From CAIYRG01 sp964494505 (lineage in GTDB: Bacteria; Pseudomonadota; Alphaproteobacteria; Micropepsales; Micropepsaceae): a stretch of DNA of 64,000 nt. The position numbers were made by a program, and so were the translations under genes. Positions 44,401 to 53,003 of this stretch are shown here, piece after piece. Where the stretch lies: positions 186,001-250,000 of the forward strand of contig CAZBRO010000001.1 of the NCBI GenBank assembly GCA_964494505.1. Direction: 5' to 3'. A model generated the notes under the pieces. It was given only the letters and a program-made list of their open reading frames with translations. It ran no database searches and was not told where the DNA came from. Position 1 is the stretch's first letter. Each line of letters starts with the position of its first letter.

Positions 44401-45087
44401 ATGAGCAACGATTATTCCAATTTCGAGCGCAGGCGGTCGGATTTGCGACGCAGAGCAGGCAGCGACACCGGGCTTTATCTCATGCTCGGGGGTGCTGCCG
44501 TTTTGGCTGCCGTTGTGGGCGGCCTGGTGGTGTACGCGCTGACGCCTTCGGCGCCTGTGGCCAATACCGTGGCCCTCAACCCGCCCCCCGCGCCTTCTGT
44601 GCCGTCGTCGGCACCGGCTGCGTCTCCCTCAACTGCCCAGCCTCAGGGTGCCCCTGCCGCGGCAGCGCCGGTCTGGAAGACCGTTGGCACCTACGGGTCC
44701 TGGCAAGTGCGTTGTCAGGCCCAGAACGCCAAGGTTTGCACCGCCGTGCTCGAGGTCATCAACCAGCAGGATAAGGGCGTGCTGATGGCCTGGATCATCG
44801 GCACGGACAACAAGGGGGCGCTGCAGACGGTGTTTCAGACGCCGACCGGCGTCATGGTGGCCTCCGGGATCGACGTCAAGTTCGGGAAGGGTACGCGCCA
44901 CATCAACTATCTGAGCTGCCTGCCCCAGCAATGCACCGCCACGTCGGCCATGGACGAGGTGTTCGTGAAAGAGGCGACCGGAACCGCGAAGGCCGATGTC
45001 GTGCTCTATGCCTCCAACGGCAAGAGCCTGGATTTCGGTATCCCGATGACCGGGCTCGACAAGGCGCTCGCCGCCCTCAAGAAATAG
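44401..45087 (+). CDS. Invasion-associated locus B (IalB) family protein, membrane-anchored
   Basis: 228 residues. N-terminal cytoplasmic basic segment, one transmembrane helix at about residues 24-47 (GLYLMLGGAAVLAAVVGGLV), a Pro/Ala/Ser linker to about residue 95, then an IalB domain in the periplasm: GSWQVRCQ...VCTAVLEV, LMAWIIG, YLSCLPQQCTA and GKSLDFGIPMTGLDKAL. Four cysteines in two C-x(n)-C pairs are typical and may form disulfides. The family is named for Bartonella IalB, implicated in erythrocyte invasion, but is widespread in free-living alphaproteobacteria, where its role is unclear. It lies directly after the giant gene, separated by a hairpin. The TM anchor replaces the cleavable signal peptide of many relatives. 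Confidence 0.82.
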   Translation: MSNDYSNFERRRSDLRRRAGSDTGLYLMLGGAAVLAAVVGGLVVYALTPSAPVANTVALNPPPAPSVPSSAPAASPSTAQPQGAPAAAAPVWKTVGTYGSWQVRCQAQNAKVCTAVLEVINQQDKGVLMAWIIGTDNKGALQTVFQTPTGVMVASGIDVKFGKGTRHINYLSCLPQQCTATSAMDEVFVKEATGTAKADVVLYASNGKSLDFGIPMTGLDKALAALKK

Positions 45088-45097
45088 GTTCGGGCGC

Positions 45098-46528
45098 TCA
45101 GCCTGCGGGGATGCGCTTGTAGCGGTCTTCCAGGCGCACGATGTCGTCCTCGCCGAGATAGCTTCCCACCTGCACCTCGATGATCCGCAAGGGTTCGCCG
45201 GTGCGATTCTCGAGCCGGTGCTGCATGCCGATGGGGATATAGGTCGACTGGTTCTCCGTGAGCGTCAGGTCCTCGTCGCCCCGCACGATCGAGGCCTCGC
45301 CTTTGACCACGACCCAATGCTCGGCGCGCTTGTGATGGTATTGCAGGGACAGCGCGGCGCCGGGGTTGACCTCGATCAGCTTGACTTGGGTGCCGGGGGC
45401 AAGGTGCAACGTCTCGAAGAAGCCCCAGGGCCGGAAGACGCGGGCGTGCTGGGCGGTCTCGGGGCGGTTTGCCTTCACCAGCCTGTCGACGATGCGCTTG
45501 ACGTCCTGGTCGCGGTCGCGGTTTGCCACCAGCACGACATCGTTGGTCGCGATGACGACGAGATTGTCCACGCCAAGCGTTGCCACCAGACGGCTGTCGC
45601 TGCGGATGAAATTGTTCCGCCCGTCCTCGATCAGAACGTCGCCGGCGGCCACATTGCCGTTCTCGTCCTTGGCGCTGCGTTCCCACAGCATGGACCAGGA
45701 CCCGACGTCGCTCCACCCGATGTCGGCGGGAACCACGGCGGCCTTGTCCGTCCGCTCCATGACCGCGTAGTCGATGGAGATCGCAGGCGCGGCGGCGAAG
45801 CCCTCGCGGCCGAGCCGCAGGAAGTCGAGATCCCGGCTCCCCTGAAGAATCGCCCGGCGGGCCCCTTCGAGGATTTCCGGCGCGTGGCGCGAAAGCTCCT
45901 CGAGATAGAGCCCGGGATGAAACAGGAACATGCCGGAGTTCCAGAAATAGTTGCCGTCGGCGACGAACCCTTCTGCCTTTGCCCGGTCGGGTTTTTCGAC
46001 GAAAGCGCCGACTTCGAAAACGCCCGGAGCGCCCCCGAGCGCCGCACCCTTGCGGATATAGCCGTAGCCCGTCTCGGGCCGCCGTGGAGCGATCCCAAAG
46101 GTCACGAGGCGCCCTTCCGAGGCTGCGCGGGCGCCCATTCGCACCGCTTCGAGGAAGCCCGGGACATCGTCGATGACGTGGTCGGAGGGGGCGAGCAGCA
46201 TGAGGCTGTCCGGCGCCTGCTCCTTGAGCAGGAGTGCTGCGATGGCTGCGGCCGGCGCCGTATTGCGGCCCATGGGTTCCAGCACGATGGAGCGCGGCTG
46301 GATTCCCAATGCCTGAATCTGGGACGCGATGATGAAGCGATGCTCCTCGTTGCAGACGACGAGGGGAGGGGCAAAGCCCGGCGCTCCGGCAAATCGGCGC
46401 GCCGTCTCCTGGAACATCGAGAGATCCGACGTCATCGGCAGGAGCTGCTTGGGATAGAGCGATCGCGAAACCGGCCAAAGCCGGGTTCCCGATCCTCCGC
46501 TCAGCAGGACAGGCGTAATTGTCTGCAT
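45098..46528 (-). CDS. manC: Mannose-1-phosphate guanylyltransferase / mannose-6-phosphate isomerase
   Basis: 476 residues, the length of bifunctional type II PMI-GMP enzymes. Residues ~1-280: nucleotidyltransferase with LLSGGSGTRLWPVSRSLYPK, LEPMGRNTAPA, LLAPSDHVI and FVEKPD; ~residues 350-470: cupin isomerase domain with RPWGFFE, QYHHKRAEHWVVVKGEA and YIPIGMQHRLEN. It supplies GDP-mannose in the cytoplasm. It is last in the gmd-fcl-manC operon: its ATG is 3 bp after the fcl stop. It is convergent with the IalB gene, only 10 bp away. Confidence 0.95.
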   Translation of the reverse strand: MQTITPVLLSGGSGTRLWPVSRSLYPKQLLPMTSDLSMFQETARRFAGAPGFAPPLVVCNEEHRFIIASQIQALGIQPRSIVLEPMGRNTAPAAAIAALLLKEQAPDSLMLLAPSDHVIDDVPGFLEAVRMGARAASEGRLVTFGIAPRRPETGYGYIRKGAALGGAPGVFEVGAFVEKPDRAKAEGFVADGNYFWNSGMFLFHPGLYLEELSRHAPEILEGARRAILQGSRDLDFLRLGREGFAAAPAISIDYAVMERTDKAAVVPADIGWSDVGSWSMLWERSAKDENGNVAAGDVLIEDGRNNFIRSDSRLVATLGVDNLVVIATNDVVLVANRDRDQDVKRIVDRLVKANRPETAQHARVFRPWGFFETLHLAPGTQVKLIEVNPGAALSLQYHHKRAEHWVVVKGEASIVRGDEDLTLTENQSTYIPIGMQHRLENRTGEPLRIIEVQVGSYLGEDDIVRLEDRYKRIPAG

Positions 46529-46531
46529 AGG

Positions 46532-47530
46532 CTACCCGCGCACTTCCAGAATTTGCCGACCCGCTCCGGCTCCCCTGAGCGATGCCCTGTTCTCCGAAAA
46601 CCACCTGTAGGTTTGCGCAAGGCCGTCCGCAAGGGGGATGCGGGCACGCCATCCCAAACTGGTTAAGCGAGAAACATCGGTGAGCTTTCGGGGCGTGCCG
46701 TCGGGCCGCGAGGGGTCGAACACGAGGCACCCGGAAAACCCGACGATCCGGGCGATGGTCTCGGCGAGCTCGCGGATGGTCACGTCCTCGCCCGTCCCCA
46801 CATTGATAGGACCCTCGCCTGAAAAGTTCGCCATCAGATGGACCAGGGCGTCGGCGCAATCCTCGACATGGAGGAATTCCCGGCGCGGCGTGCCCGTGCC
46901 CCACACGGTGACGTCGGGGCGGCCCTCGTCTTTGGCCCGGGCGATCTTGGCCATCAGCGCCGGCACCACATGAGAGGATTCCAGATCGAAATTGTCGTTC
47001 GGGCCGTAAAGGTTGGTGGGCATGGCCGAGATAAAATCGCACCCATATTGACGCCGGTAGGCATCGCACAGCTTGATGGCCGCGATCTTGGCGACGGCAT
47101 ACCACTGATTGGTGGGCTCGAGCGGGCCGGTCAACAGCGCCTCTTCGGGGATAGGCTGTGGCGCAAGCTTGGGATAGATGCAGGTGGACCCGAGATTGAG
47201 CACCTTCTCGACGCCGTTCCGGCGCGCGGCTTCGATGACGTTGGCCGCGATCATAAGATTGTCGTAGAGAAAATCCGCAGGCGCACTGTCGTTCGCGACG
47301 ATTCCGCCGACCCGCGCGGCCGCCAGGAATATGGCCTGCGGCCGAGTGCGTGCAACAAAGGCTTCCACATCGTTCTGTCGGCGCAGATCGGCTTCGCCAT
47401 GGCTGAGGGTCAGTATCGTGCAGTTCTCCCGCGCCAGCCTTTTCAACAGCGCCGAGCCGACCATGCCGGTATGCCCCGCGACCCAGACGCGCTTGCCGGA
47501 GAGCGAATAGGGCAGACGCGGCTCAGTCAT
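46532..47530 (-). CDS. fcl: GDP-L-fucose synthase
   Basis: 332 residues from the ATG at 47530. Short-chain dehydrogenase fold: GHTGMVGS nucleotide loop at residues 19-26, LAAARVGGIVAN, NLGSTCIYP with the active-site Ser/Cys, and the YxxxK catalytic pair in WYAVAKIAAIKLC. It epimerises and reduces GDP-4-keto-6-deoxymannose, the product of Gmd, to GDP-L-fucose with NADPH. The start overlaps the gmd stop by 8 bp. A longer in-frame N-terminus to 47647 lies within gmd and is rejected. Confidence 0.95.
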   Translation of the reverse strand: MTEPRLPYSLSGKRVWVAGHTGMVGSALLKRLARENCTILTLSHGEADLRRQNDVEAFVARTRPQAIFLAAARVGGIVANDSAPADFLYDNLMIAANVIEAARRNGVEKVLNLGSTCIYPKLAPQPIPEEALLTGPLEPTNQWYAVAKIAAIKLCDAYRRQYGCDFISAMPTNLYGPNDNFDLESSHVVPALMAKIARAKDEGRPDVTVWGTGTPRREFLHVEDCADALVHLMANFSGEGPINVGTGEDVTIRELAETIARIVGFSGCLVFDPSRPDGTPRKLTDVSRLTSLGWRARIPLADGLAQTYRWFSENRASLRGAGAGRQILEVRG

Positions 47531-48617
47531 GGCGGAAGCTGCGAGCGTCTTCGGTTCGCTGCAAATCGGTCGCCACCATTTCGCGCACCAGCTCCTCGAA
47601 ACCGATCTCAGGCCGCCAGCCGAGCCGTTCGCGCGCTTTGCGGGCATCCCCGATCAGGGATTCGACTTCGGTCGGACGGAAATAGCGCGGGTCGATCTTG
47701 ACCAGGATTTCTCCGCTTTTGGCGTCGACGCCCTCCTCGTCGATGCCTGCACCACGCCACACGATGCCGCGGCCGATTTCGGCAAAGGCGCATTCGACGA
47801 ACTCGCGCACGGAATGGGATTCGCCCGTGGCCAGAACGAAATCGTCGGGCTCGGGTTGCTGCAGCATCAGCCACATGCCGAGCGCATAATCGCGCGCATG
47901 GCCCCAGTCGCGCGTCGCATCCAGATTGCCAAGATAGAGGCGCGTCTGGCGCCCCTGCGCGATGCCTGCCACCGCGCGGGTGATCTTGCGCGTGACGAAG
48001 GTCTCACCCCTTCTTGGCCCCTCATGGTTGAAGAGGATGCCGTTGGAGGCGTGGAACCCATAGGCTTCCCGATAATTGACCGTGATCCAGTAGGCGTAGA
48101 GCTTTGCCGCTCCATAGGGACTGCGCGGCCGGAAGGGGGTGGTCTCCCGCTGTGGAGTTTCCTGGACGAGGCCGTAAAGCTCGGACGTGGAGGCCTGGTA
48201 GAACCGCGTCCGCTTGCCTAATCCCAGGATGCGAATGGCCTCCAGCAGCCGCAACGTTCCGATTCCGTCCGCGTTGGCGGTGTATTCGGGTGTCTCGAAG
48301 CTCACCTGGACATGGCTTTGCGCCGCCAGATTGTAGATCTCGTCGGGCTGCGTCTCCTGCACGATGCGGATGAGATTGGTCGCATCGGTCAAATCGCCGT
48401 AATGCAGAAAGAAGGACGGTGCTGTCTCGTGCGGATCGACATAGAGATGATCGATGCGTTCGGTGTTGAAGGAAGAGGCCCGCCGTTTCACCCCATGAAC
48501 CGTGTAGCCCTTCGCGATCAGGAGTTCCGCGAGATAGCTCCCATCCTGACCCGTGATACCGGTGATGAGCGCGGTCTTCCCGGCGGCGCTTCGCACCGGA
48601 TCGCCAGCTGGCCGCAT
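47523..48617 (-). CDS. gmd: GDP-mannose 4,6-dehydratase
   Basis: 364 residues. Extended SDR: ALITGITGQDGSYLAELL at residues 16-33, VKRRASSFNTERIDHLY, NLAAQSHVQVSFE, ASTSELYG, and catalytic Y-G-A-A-K in SPYGAAKLYAYW. It converts GDP-mannose to GDP-4-keto-6-deoxymannose, first committed step to GDP-fucose. First gene of the operon; GAGG lies 8 nt upstream of the ATG. The first 13 residues are extra compared with the family, so a start at the internal GTG (codon 8) is possible. Confidence 0.95.
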   Translation of the reverse strand: MRPAGDPVRSAAGKTALITGITGQDGSYLAELLIAKGYTVHGVKRRASSFNTERIDHLYVDPHETAPSFFLHYGDLTDATNLIRIVQETQPDEIYNLAAQSHVQVSFETPEYTANADGIGTLRLLEAIRILGLGKRTRFYQASTSELYGLVQETPQRETTPFRPRSPYGAAKLYAYWITVNYREAYGFHASNGILFNHEGPRRGETFVTRKITRAVAGIAQGRQTRLYLGNLDATRDWGHARDYALGMWLMLQQPEPDDFVLATGESHSVREFVECAFAEIGRGIVWRGAGIDEEGVDAKSGEILVKIDPRYFRPTEVESLIGDARKARERLGWRPEIGFEELVREMVATDLQRTEDARSFRHD

Positions 48618-48775
48618 CCAAGAGACCTCAGGATTTGTTGTCGCGGCGCCCTTCTAGCCAAAATCGCAATGGCCTGCCAGCAGCATCGGCGGGCCCCAGG
48701 GGGCTCGGTCTGGGATGCGCTTGACGCTGGAAACCGCCCGAGGACAAATGCGCTGCAAAACGAGGCTTCGCAACA

Positions 48776-49471
48776 ATGCCGGAAGAGGTCGCAAAATTGT
48801 TGCGGGATTTCCGGCGCACCAAAACCTACGATGTCGTTGCGGCGGTGCCGTTGATCGCGTGGTACTTGTTCGGACTTAGCCGGCAGGCGCCCCTGACGTG
48901 GTTGCGGCTCCAGCAGATGGTCCGGGGGGATATCGGCCTGCTCGATTTGTTGCAGGGATTTGCGTTGCTGGGATCCTTGTTTCTGGTTTTCCTACTTGTG
49001 ATTCTGCTCCTCATTCGCAAGACGCCGGGCGTCAGATCGCGTGGGGCACTGCCGCGGGCAGTGGCGCTCATGGGCGCATTCCTAGGGAATGGTTTTCTCT
49101 ATCTCAAGGCGGTCACTCTGACATTGCCGGTCCAGGTGCTGGCCGATCTCCTCATCGCGGCAGGAGCGCTCGGTTCCCTGATCGCCGTCTCGCGCCTCGG
49201 CGGGTCTTTCTCGATGTTGCCCGAAGCGCGCGGGCTGGTTACCACCGGTCCTTACGCGCTGGTCCGCCATCCGCTATATCTCGCCGAAATGATTGGGGTG
49301 CTCGGACTTGTGCTGCAGTTCCAGCAACCTTGGTCAATATTGCTCGGTGCGGGCGTATTCGTGCTTCAGTACTGGCGTTCGATTTTCGAAGAGCGCATCT
49401 TGACGGAAGCCTATCCGGACTATGCCATCTATCAGGCGCGGACATGGCGATTCGTACCGTATGTGTTTTAA
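48776..49471 (+). CDS. Isoprenylcysteine methyltransferase-like (ICMT/PEMT-type) membrane protein
   Basis: 231 residues, five or six hydrophobic segments (around residues 18-35, 57-80, 90-112, 118-138, 160-190). The C-terminal part carries the ICMT/PEMT signature GPYALVRHPLYLAE, followed by an FEERILTEAYPDYAIYQARTWRFVP tail, the AdoMet- and lipid-facing region of membrane methyltransferases. The real substrate in bacteria is usually unknown; a lipid or isoprenoid-linked molecule is possible. It is divergent from the gmd operon with 158 bp between and stands at the left edge of the export genes. Confidence 0.72.
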   Translation: MPEEVAKLLRDFRRTKTYDVVAAVPLIAWYLFGLSRQAPLTWLRLQQMVRGDIGLLDLLQGFALLGSLFLVFLLVILLLIRKTPGVRSRGALPRAVALMGAFLGNGFLYLKAVTLTLPVQVLADLLIAAGALGSLIAVSRLGGSFSMLPEARGLVTTGPYALVRHPLYLAEMIGVLGLVLQFQQPWSILLGAGVFVLQYWRSIFEERILTEAYPDYAIYQARTWRFVPYVF

Positions 49472-49672
49472 GTCTCGATCGAATTTGACATGGCGTCATC
49501 GAAATATGCTGACGGATGTAGAATTCGATGGAAGGGAAACGGGCGTTGCATATATAACGCATGCTGACATTTATTTTCGGGCGCGGAAACAATGTTCATT
49601 CGACCGCGTATAGCTCTACTGGGCGGCGTTCTTTGTGCTGTTGTCTCGGGGTGCCGTTCTAGGTGCTGTTGT

Positions 49673-49701
49673 TTGACCGCTTTGACTGATATTGGTAAAA
49701 T
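49673..49701 (+). promoter_or_regulatory. Sigma-70-type promoter for the Thr-rich protein gene
   Basis: TTGACC (49673-49678), 17 bp, TAAAAT (49696-49701): both boxes are near consensus and the spacing is ideal. The predicted RNA would start about 30 nt upstream of the GTG start at 49737. The rest of the 265 bp gap (49472-49736) shows no gene. Confidence 0.6.
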
Positions 49702-49736
49702 TGCGAAAACCGACCCAGCTAGATAGGGAGCTTAGG

Positions 49737-50087
49737 GTGAAAAAATCCGTCATCTCGATTCTCGTGAGTACCGCCTTGGTCGTATCACCGCTGCCGGCGT
49801 TGTCCGCCGATATTGGTCCCTTGGCTCCCGGTGGAGCGGCAGGAATTGAAAATGCACAAGGCAACAACGACAATCCACCGCCGGAATGGTGGGTGGGTTT
49901 GGGTGTCGTTATCGGTCTGGGGATTCTGATTCTTTCCAACAACAACAACAATGGCGGCGTGCCTGCCGTACCGACGCCGACGACGCCGACGACGACCACG
50001 ACCACGACCACCACGAAACCAACGACTACGACCACCACGACGACGAGACCCACCACGACAACCACGACGACCACGACCACGACGTGA
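49737..50087 (+). CDS. Secreted/membrane protein with poly-threonine tail, GfcA/YjbE-like
   Basis: 116 residues from the GTG at 49737 (GGGAG 6 nt upstream). A cleavable-looking signal (KKSVISILVSTALVVSPLPALSA), a short linker with PPPEWW, a second hydrophobic segment VGLGVVIGLGILIL, an NNNNN patch, and a tail in which 31 of the last 37 residues are Thr, broken only by Pro, Lys-Pro and Arg-Pro. In E. coli the first genes of the group 4 capsule (gfcA) and yjb operons encode small Thr-rich secreted or inner-membrane proteins of this plan. The neighbouring GfcB- and GfcD-like genes support the analogy, but low complexity makes true homology unprovable by eye. The ACG/ACC tract can vary by slippage. 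Confidence 0.7.
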   Translation: MKKSVISILVSTALVVSPLPALSADIGPLAPGGAAGIENAQGNNDNPPPEWWVGLGVVIGLGILILSNNNNNGGVPAVPTPTTPTTTTTTTTTKPTTTTTTTTRPTTTTTTTTTTT

Positions 50088-50265
50088 GATCGAGGGGTGC
50101 CGGCTGCTTCCTACGTTTGGCAGCCGGGGGCGTTAGGGGTGGATAGTCGGCAGCACCTTGTCTTCTGCCGGGTTGGTTCGCCATTCGTGGAACGCGTCAT
50201 TCCGGGCAAGAAGAGATAGCCCGAAAATAGTAGTTTTCCGCGGGGGCGGTTTGTCGAGGCAGACC

Positions 50266-51369
50266 ATGGCAACATATTTGTTATGGGGTCTTTCGCTTCT
50301 GTCGCTTGGGGCGGGTTTTTCGATTTGCTTCTACGCTGAAATGATCGGCCGGGGTTTGGGCGTGATGGATCACCCCGACAGCGGGCGCAAACTTCACGAT
50401 AAGGCGACTCCGCTGGTTGGTGGAATTGCGATTCTCGTACCGCTCGCAATCTGGATTGCGGGCGCCCTGATCGCCGAAGCCGTCCCGCAAACCGCGATCC
50501 TCCTCATGGTGCTGATTTGCACAAGCGCTGTCGGCATCCTCGGATTTGCGGATGACCAGCACTCCGTCTCGCCGCTTAGCCGGATTTTGTTGCTGCTCGT
50601 CGTTCTGGGCGCGGCGTTCGCGATGGTTCCGGGATTGATCGCGTCGAAACTGAACTGGGGCAGTTTCGAGCCGACATCGATTCTGCCCTGGGGCTATTGC
50701 GCGCTTATCGGGTTGACCACGGTTGGCATCGTCAATGCCGTGAATATGGCGGACGGCCAGAATGGCCTCGTCTCGAGCATGTTCGTGATCTGGGCCGTGT
50801 GCATTGCGTTCGTGGGCGACGGTCTGATAGCCCAACTGGCCCAGCTCATCGCCGTATCCTGCCTCATCGTGCTGGCTTTCAATCTCAGGGGCAGGCTGTT
50901 TCTCGGCGATTGCGGAAGTTACGGCGTAACCTTCGCGCTCGGACTCCTCTTGATGCTGGCCTATGCCCAAGGCCGCCTGACCATCGAGACAGTAACGGTC
51001 TGGTTCTTCATTCCAGTTGCCGATTGCTTGCGGCTGATGCTCACGCGCCGGTTGAACGGACGTTCGGCGATGACGCCGGATCGCGATCATTTTCATCATC
51101 GGCTTCAGGCAAAATTGGGGAAGACCGAAGGTCTCCTCGCCTATATCGCCTCGGTTGCAACGACATCTTTGATTGCGACGCTCGCACCCCATTTTGCGCT
51201 CGTCTGCCTCATCGTGCTCACGGCAATTTATTTCAGTTTTGCGTGGCTGACCGATCCGACGGAAATGGGGGAGAGTGCCGGAGACCCGCTTTCAATACTC
51301 GGCCGGGAGGGCGATTTCGCGAACGTGGTCTCTATCGCCAGCGCGGAAAAGAAGCAAAGTCTGGGATAG
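50266..51369 (+). CDS. WecA/MraY-family undecaprenyl-phosphate sugar-1-phosphate transferase
   Basis: 367 residues from the ATG at 50266, with about ten transmembrane helices. Family motifs: HDKATPLVGGIAIL, LGFADDQHSV with the Mg-binding Asp pair, VGIVNAVNMADGQNGL, LFLGDCGSYGVTFALG, and cytoplasmic HFHHRL. It transfers a (GlcNAc-type) sugar phosphate from UDP-sugar to undecaprenyl phosphate and so would start assembly of the lipid-linked repeat unit. It follows the Thr-rich gene by 178 bp; the next gene starts 3 bp after its stop. An upstream in-frame start at 50158 adds a non-family leader. Confidence 0.88.
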   Translation: MATYLLWGLSLLSLGAGFSICFYAEMIGRGLGVMDHPDSGRKLHDKATPLVGGIAILVPLAIWIAGALIAEAVPQTAILLMVLICTSAVGILGFADDQHSVSPLSRILLLLVVLGAAFAMVPGLIASKLNWGSFEPTSILPWGYCALIGLTTVGIVNAVNMADGQNGLVSSMFVIWAVCIAFVGDGLIAQLAQLIAVSCLIVLAFNLRGRLFLGDCGSYGVTFALGLLLMLAYAQGRLTIETVTVWFFIPVADCLRLMLTRRLNGRSAMTPDRDHFHHRLQAKLGKTEGLLAYIASVATTSLIATLAPHFALVCLIVLTAIYFSFAWLTDPTEMGESAGDPLSILGREGDFANVVSIASAEKKQSLG

Positions 51370-51372
51370 TTC

Positions 51373-52299
51373 ATGGGCCTCTCGCTGAACCTGCGAAATG
51401 TTCTGTTCGGCGAAGACCCAACCGGCGCTGCTGAAATCCGGCCCAAGCAGCGAAGCACGGTTTCGGAAGTCGTCCGATTCGCATACGGTTTTTTCTTCCG
51501 CCGGTTTTGGACGCTGCTGCGCCTGGTGTGGTTTCCATTCTTCCTGGCGGGGTTCCTGCTGTATCAGTGTTTTTCGGGCTATCTCGCGCAATTGCTGCTC
51601 TATCTTTCGGCGCCCAATCCGCACGCGGCAAGTCTTGGTCTCGGCTGGTTGGCCGCGGGCGTTCTGATGCCGCTTTTCTGTTATGCGGTGGCGATTGCCG
51701 CTATCAGCGGGCTGATGCTGGAAGGAACGGACAAGGGCACACTGGTTCATTTTCAGGCCCAAAGGCGGGAGTGGCGTCTCTATGCCGCCTATCTGCGGTT
51801 TCTCCTGATTGTCGCTGTTGCCATCGGCCTCATCGCCTTTTCGTCGATTTTCGCGCTCTCGCGGCTGGACATTCCGCGTCCCCTTGGCATCTGGGTGCCC
51901 GTGGTTCTTGGATTCGCCGCCGTCTATTGGCTGGTCGCGCGCGTGGCGTTCTTTATCGTGCCGCTGGCGGCCGAGAAACAAGGTCCTATCCTGCGCAGCG
52001 CGTGGAAGTCGAGCGGCAGCGATATCCTGCGCATCTCGGGGCTGATCTTTATTCTGCTCGTTCCCGGCGTGGTGGTTCAGATTCTCGGGGAATATGTACT
52101 CAGGAAGTTGATGGCGGCGCCCGCGGTAACGGGAAATCCGCCTCTCGTGGACTATGCCCATTTCGTCGGGCAGTTCCTGCTAGGCTTCCTGGTGGTGGCG
52201 GGTCTTTCGTCCTTCATCACGGTGACGCTTCTGACCGCGGGCGCGATCGCCTACTACCGCAGTCAGGAGCGCGCAGGCTCGCCGCTTCACGCGATGTGA
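51373..52299 (+). CDS. Polytopic membrane protein of unknown function
   Basis: 308 residues. The first ~30 residues are polar and cytoplasmic-looking. About six hydrophobic segments follow, near residues 42-65, 85-112, 135-160, 165-195, 228-250 and 268-292, with an amphipathic stretch VPLAAEKQGPILRSAWKSS between the fourth and fifth. The layout resembles YIP1-like or glycerophosphodiesterase membrane domains, but I see no diagnostic motif. It starts 3 bp after the WecA-like stop, so the two are probably co-transcribed, suggesting a role in the same export or assembly process. Confidence 0.6.
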   Translation: MGLSLNLRNVLFGEDPTGAAEIRPKQRSTVSEVVRFAYGFFFRRFWTLLRLVWFPFFLAGFLLYQCFSGYLAQLLLYLSAPNPHAASLGLGWLAAGVLMPLFCYAVAIAAISGLMLEGTDKGTLVHFQAQRREWRLYAAYLRFLLIVAVAIGLIAFSSIFALSRLDIPRPLGIWVPVVLGFAAVYWLVARVAFFIVPLAAEKQGPILRSAWKSSGSDILRISGLIFILLVPGVVVQILGEYVLRKLMAAPAVTGNPPLVDYAHFVGQFLLGFLVVAGLSSFITVTLLTAGAIAYYRSQERAGSPLHAM

Positions 52300-52313
52300 C
52301 GTTTCAATAAGTC

Positions 52314-53003
52314 CTACCCCGGGCCCCGCTGTTCCGGCCTGAGCACCTCCAGGGTGAGGGGCGGTGATTTTGGGTGGATATATTGCCGGCTCCGCCAGAT
52401 GTAGCCGCTCATGCGGTCCTGCCAGAAGTCGTTGTCGAAATGCCACCGCAGCGCTGTGACTTCGCAGTGCTCCACGACATGACGGGTGGCGATTTGGGCG
52501 CCCAGGATTTCCACATTCTCGTCGCCGGCGTCCTTGCGCGTGCAGAGGGCCGGGGCGCTGAATATGCCGAGGTCGGGGTAATCCAAGGCAAAGGACGCTT
52601 GGCCTGCATTCCGACTCTCGTCGGCGCCGGCCGGAAGGCTCTGCAGGCCTCCAAGGTCGTAGGGCAGGCCGGCCGTACGAACGATTCGGCCGCGTCTCGT
52701 GCGGATGAACACCTGATCGCCGGCGTACCAGTCGAGGTCGTCGCTGACGGCAGAACCTAGAACCACCAACACTTCCGCAGAGTCGCCAAGCTCGACGCCC
52801 ATGGTCGCATAGGGAACGGCGGCCGCTGCGTCCCGGGTGACTTTTGGCACGGTGCGATCGACGGACTGAATGATGAAATTCGCCGTCTGCACCACATCGG
52901 AATCGACCCCACACGCCGAAAGCACGAGAGCCGAAGTCACGGCAATCCAGCGGTATCCTCTCCGTCCTGGCCCGCATTTCCGCAACTGCGCTTGGGTATT
53001 CAT
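52314..53003 (-). CDS. GfcB/YjbF-family lipoprotein (group 4 capsule / exopolysaccharide)
   Basis: 229 residues. Signal with lipobox L-S-A-C, Cys 31, so an outer-membrane-directed lipoprotein. The body matches YjbF/GfcB: VPYATMGVELGDSAEVLVVLGS, YAGDQVFIRTRRGRIVRTAGLPYDL, and a C-terminal FWQDRMSGYIWRSRQYIHPKSPPLTLEVLRP. The protein family works with GfcC and GfcD/YjbH in late steps of capsule or exopolysaccharide export. The ATG overlaps the stop of the upstream YjbH-like gene by 4 bp, confirming a two-gene operon. It converges on the unknown membrane protein gene. Confidence 0.85.
   Translation of the reverse strand: MNTQAQLRKCGPGRRGYRWIAVTSALVLSACGVDSDVVQTANFIIQSVDRTVPKVTRDAAAAVPYATMGVELGDSAEVLVVLGSAVSDDLDWYAGDQVFIRTRRGRIVRTAGLPYDLGGLQSLPAGADESRNAGQASFALDYPDLGIFSAPALCTRKDAGDENVEILGAQIATRHVVEHCEVTALRWHFDNDFWQDRMSGYIWRSRQYIHPKSPPLTLEVLRPEQRGPG

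Noticed and set aside
45006..47105. 699-codon minus-strand frame overlapping manC and fcl
   Set aside because: Out-of-frame shadow; manC and fcl match their families end to end.
49616..50080. Minus-strand frame with long poly-valine runs opposite the Thr-rich gene
   Set aside because: Val runs are the complement of the ACG/ACC tract; the plus-strand frame has promoter, ribosome site and signal peptide.
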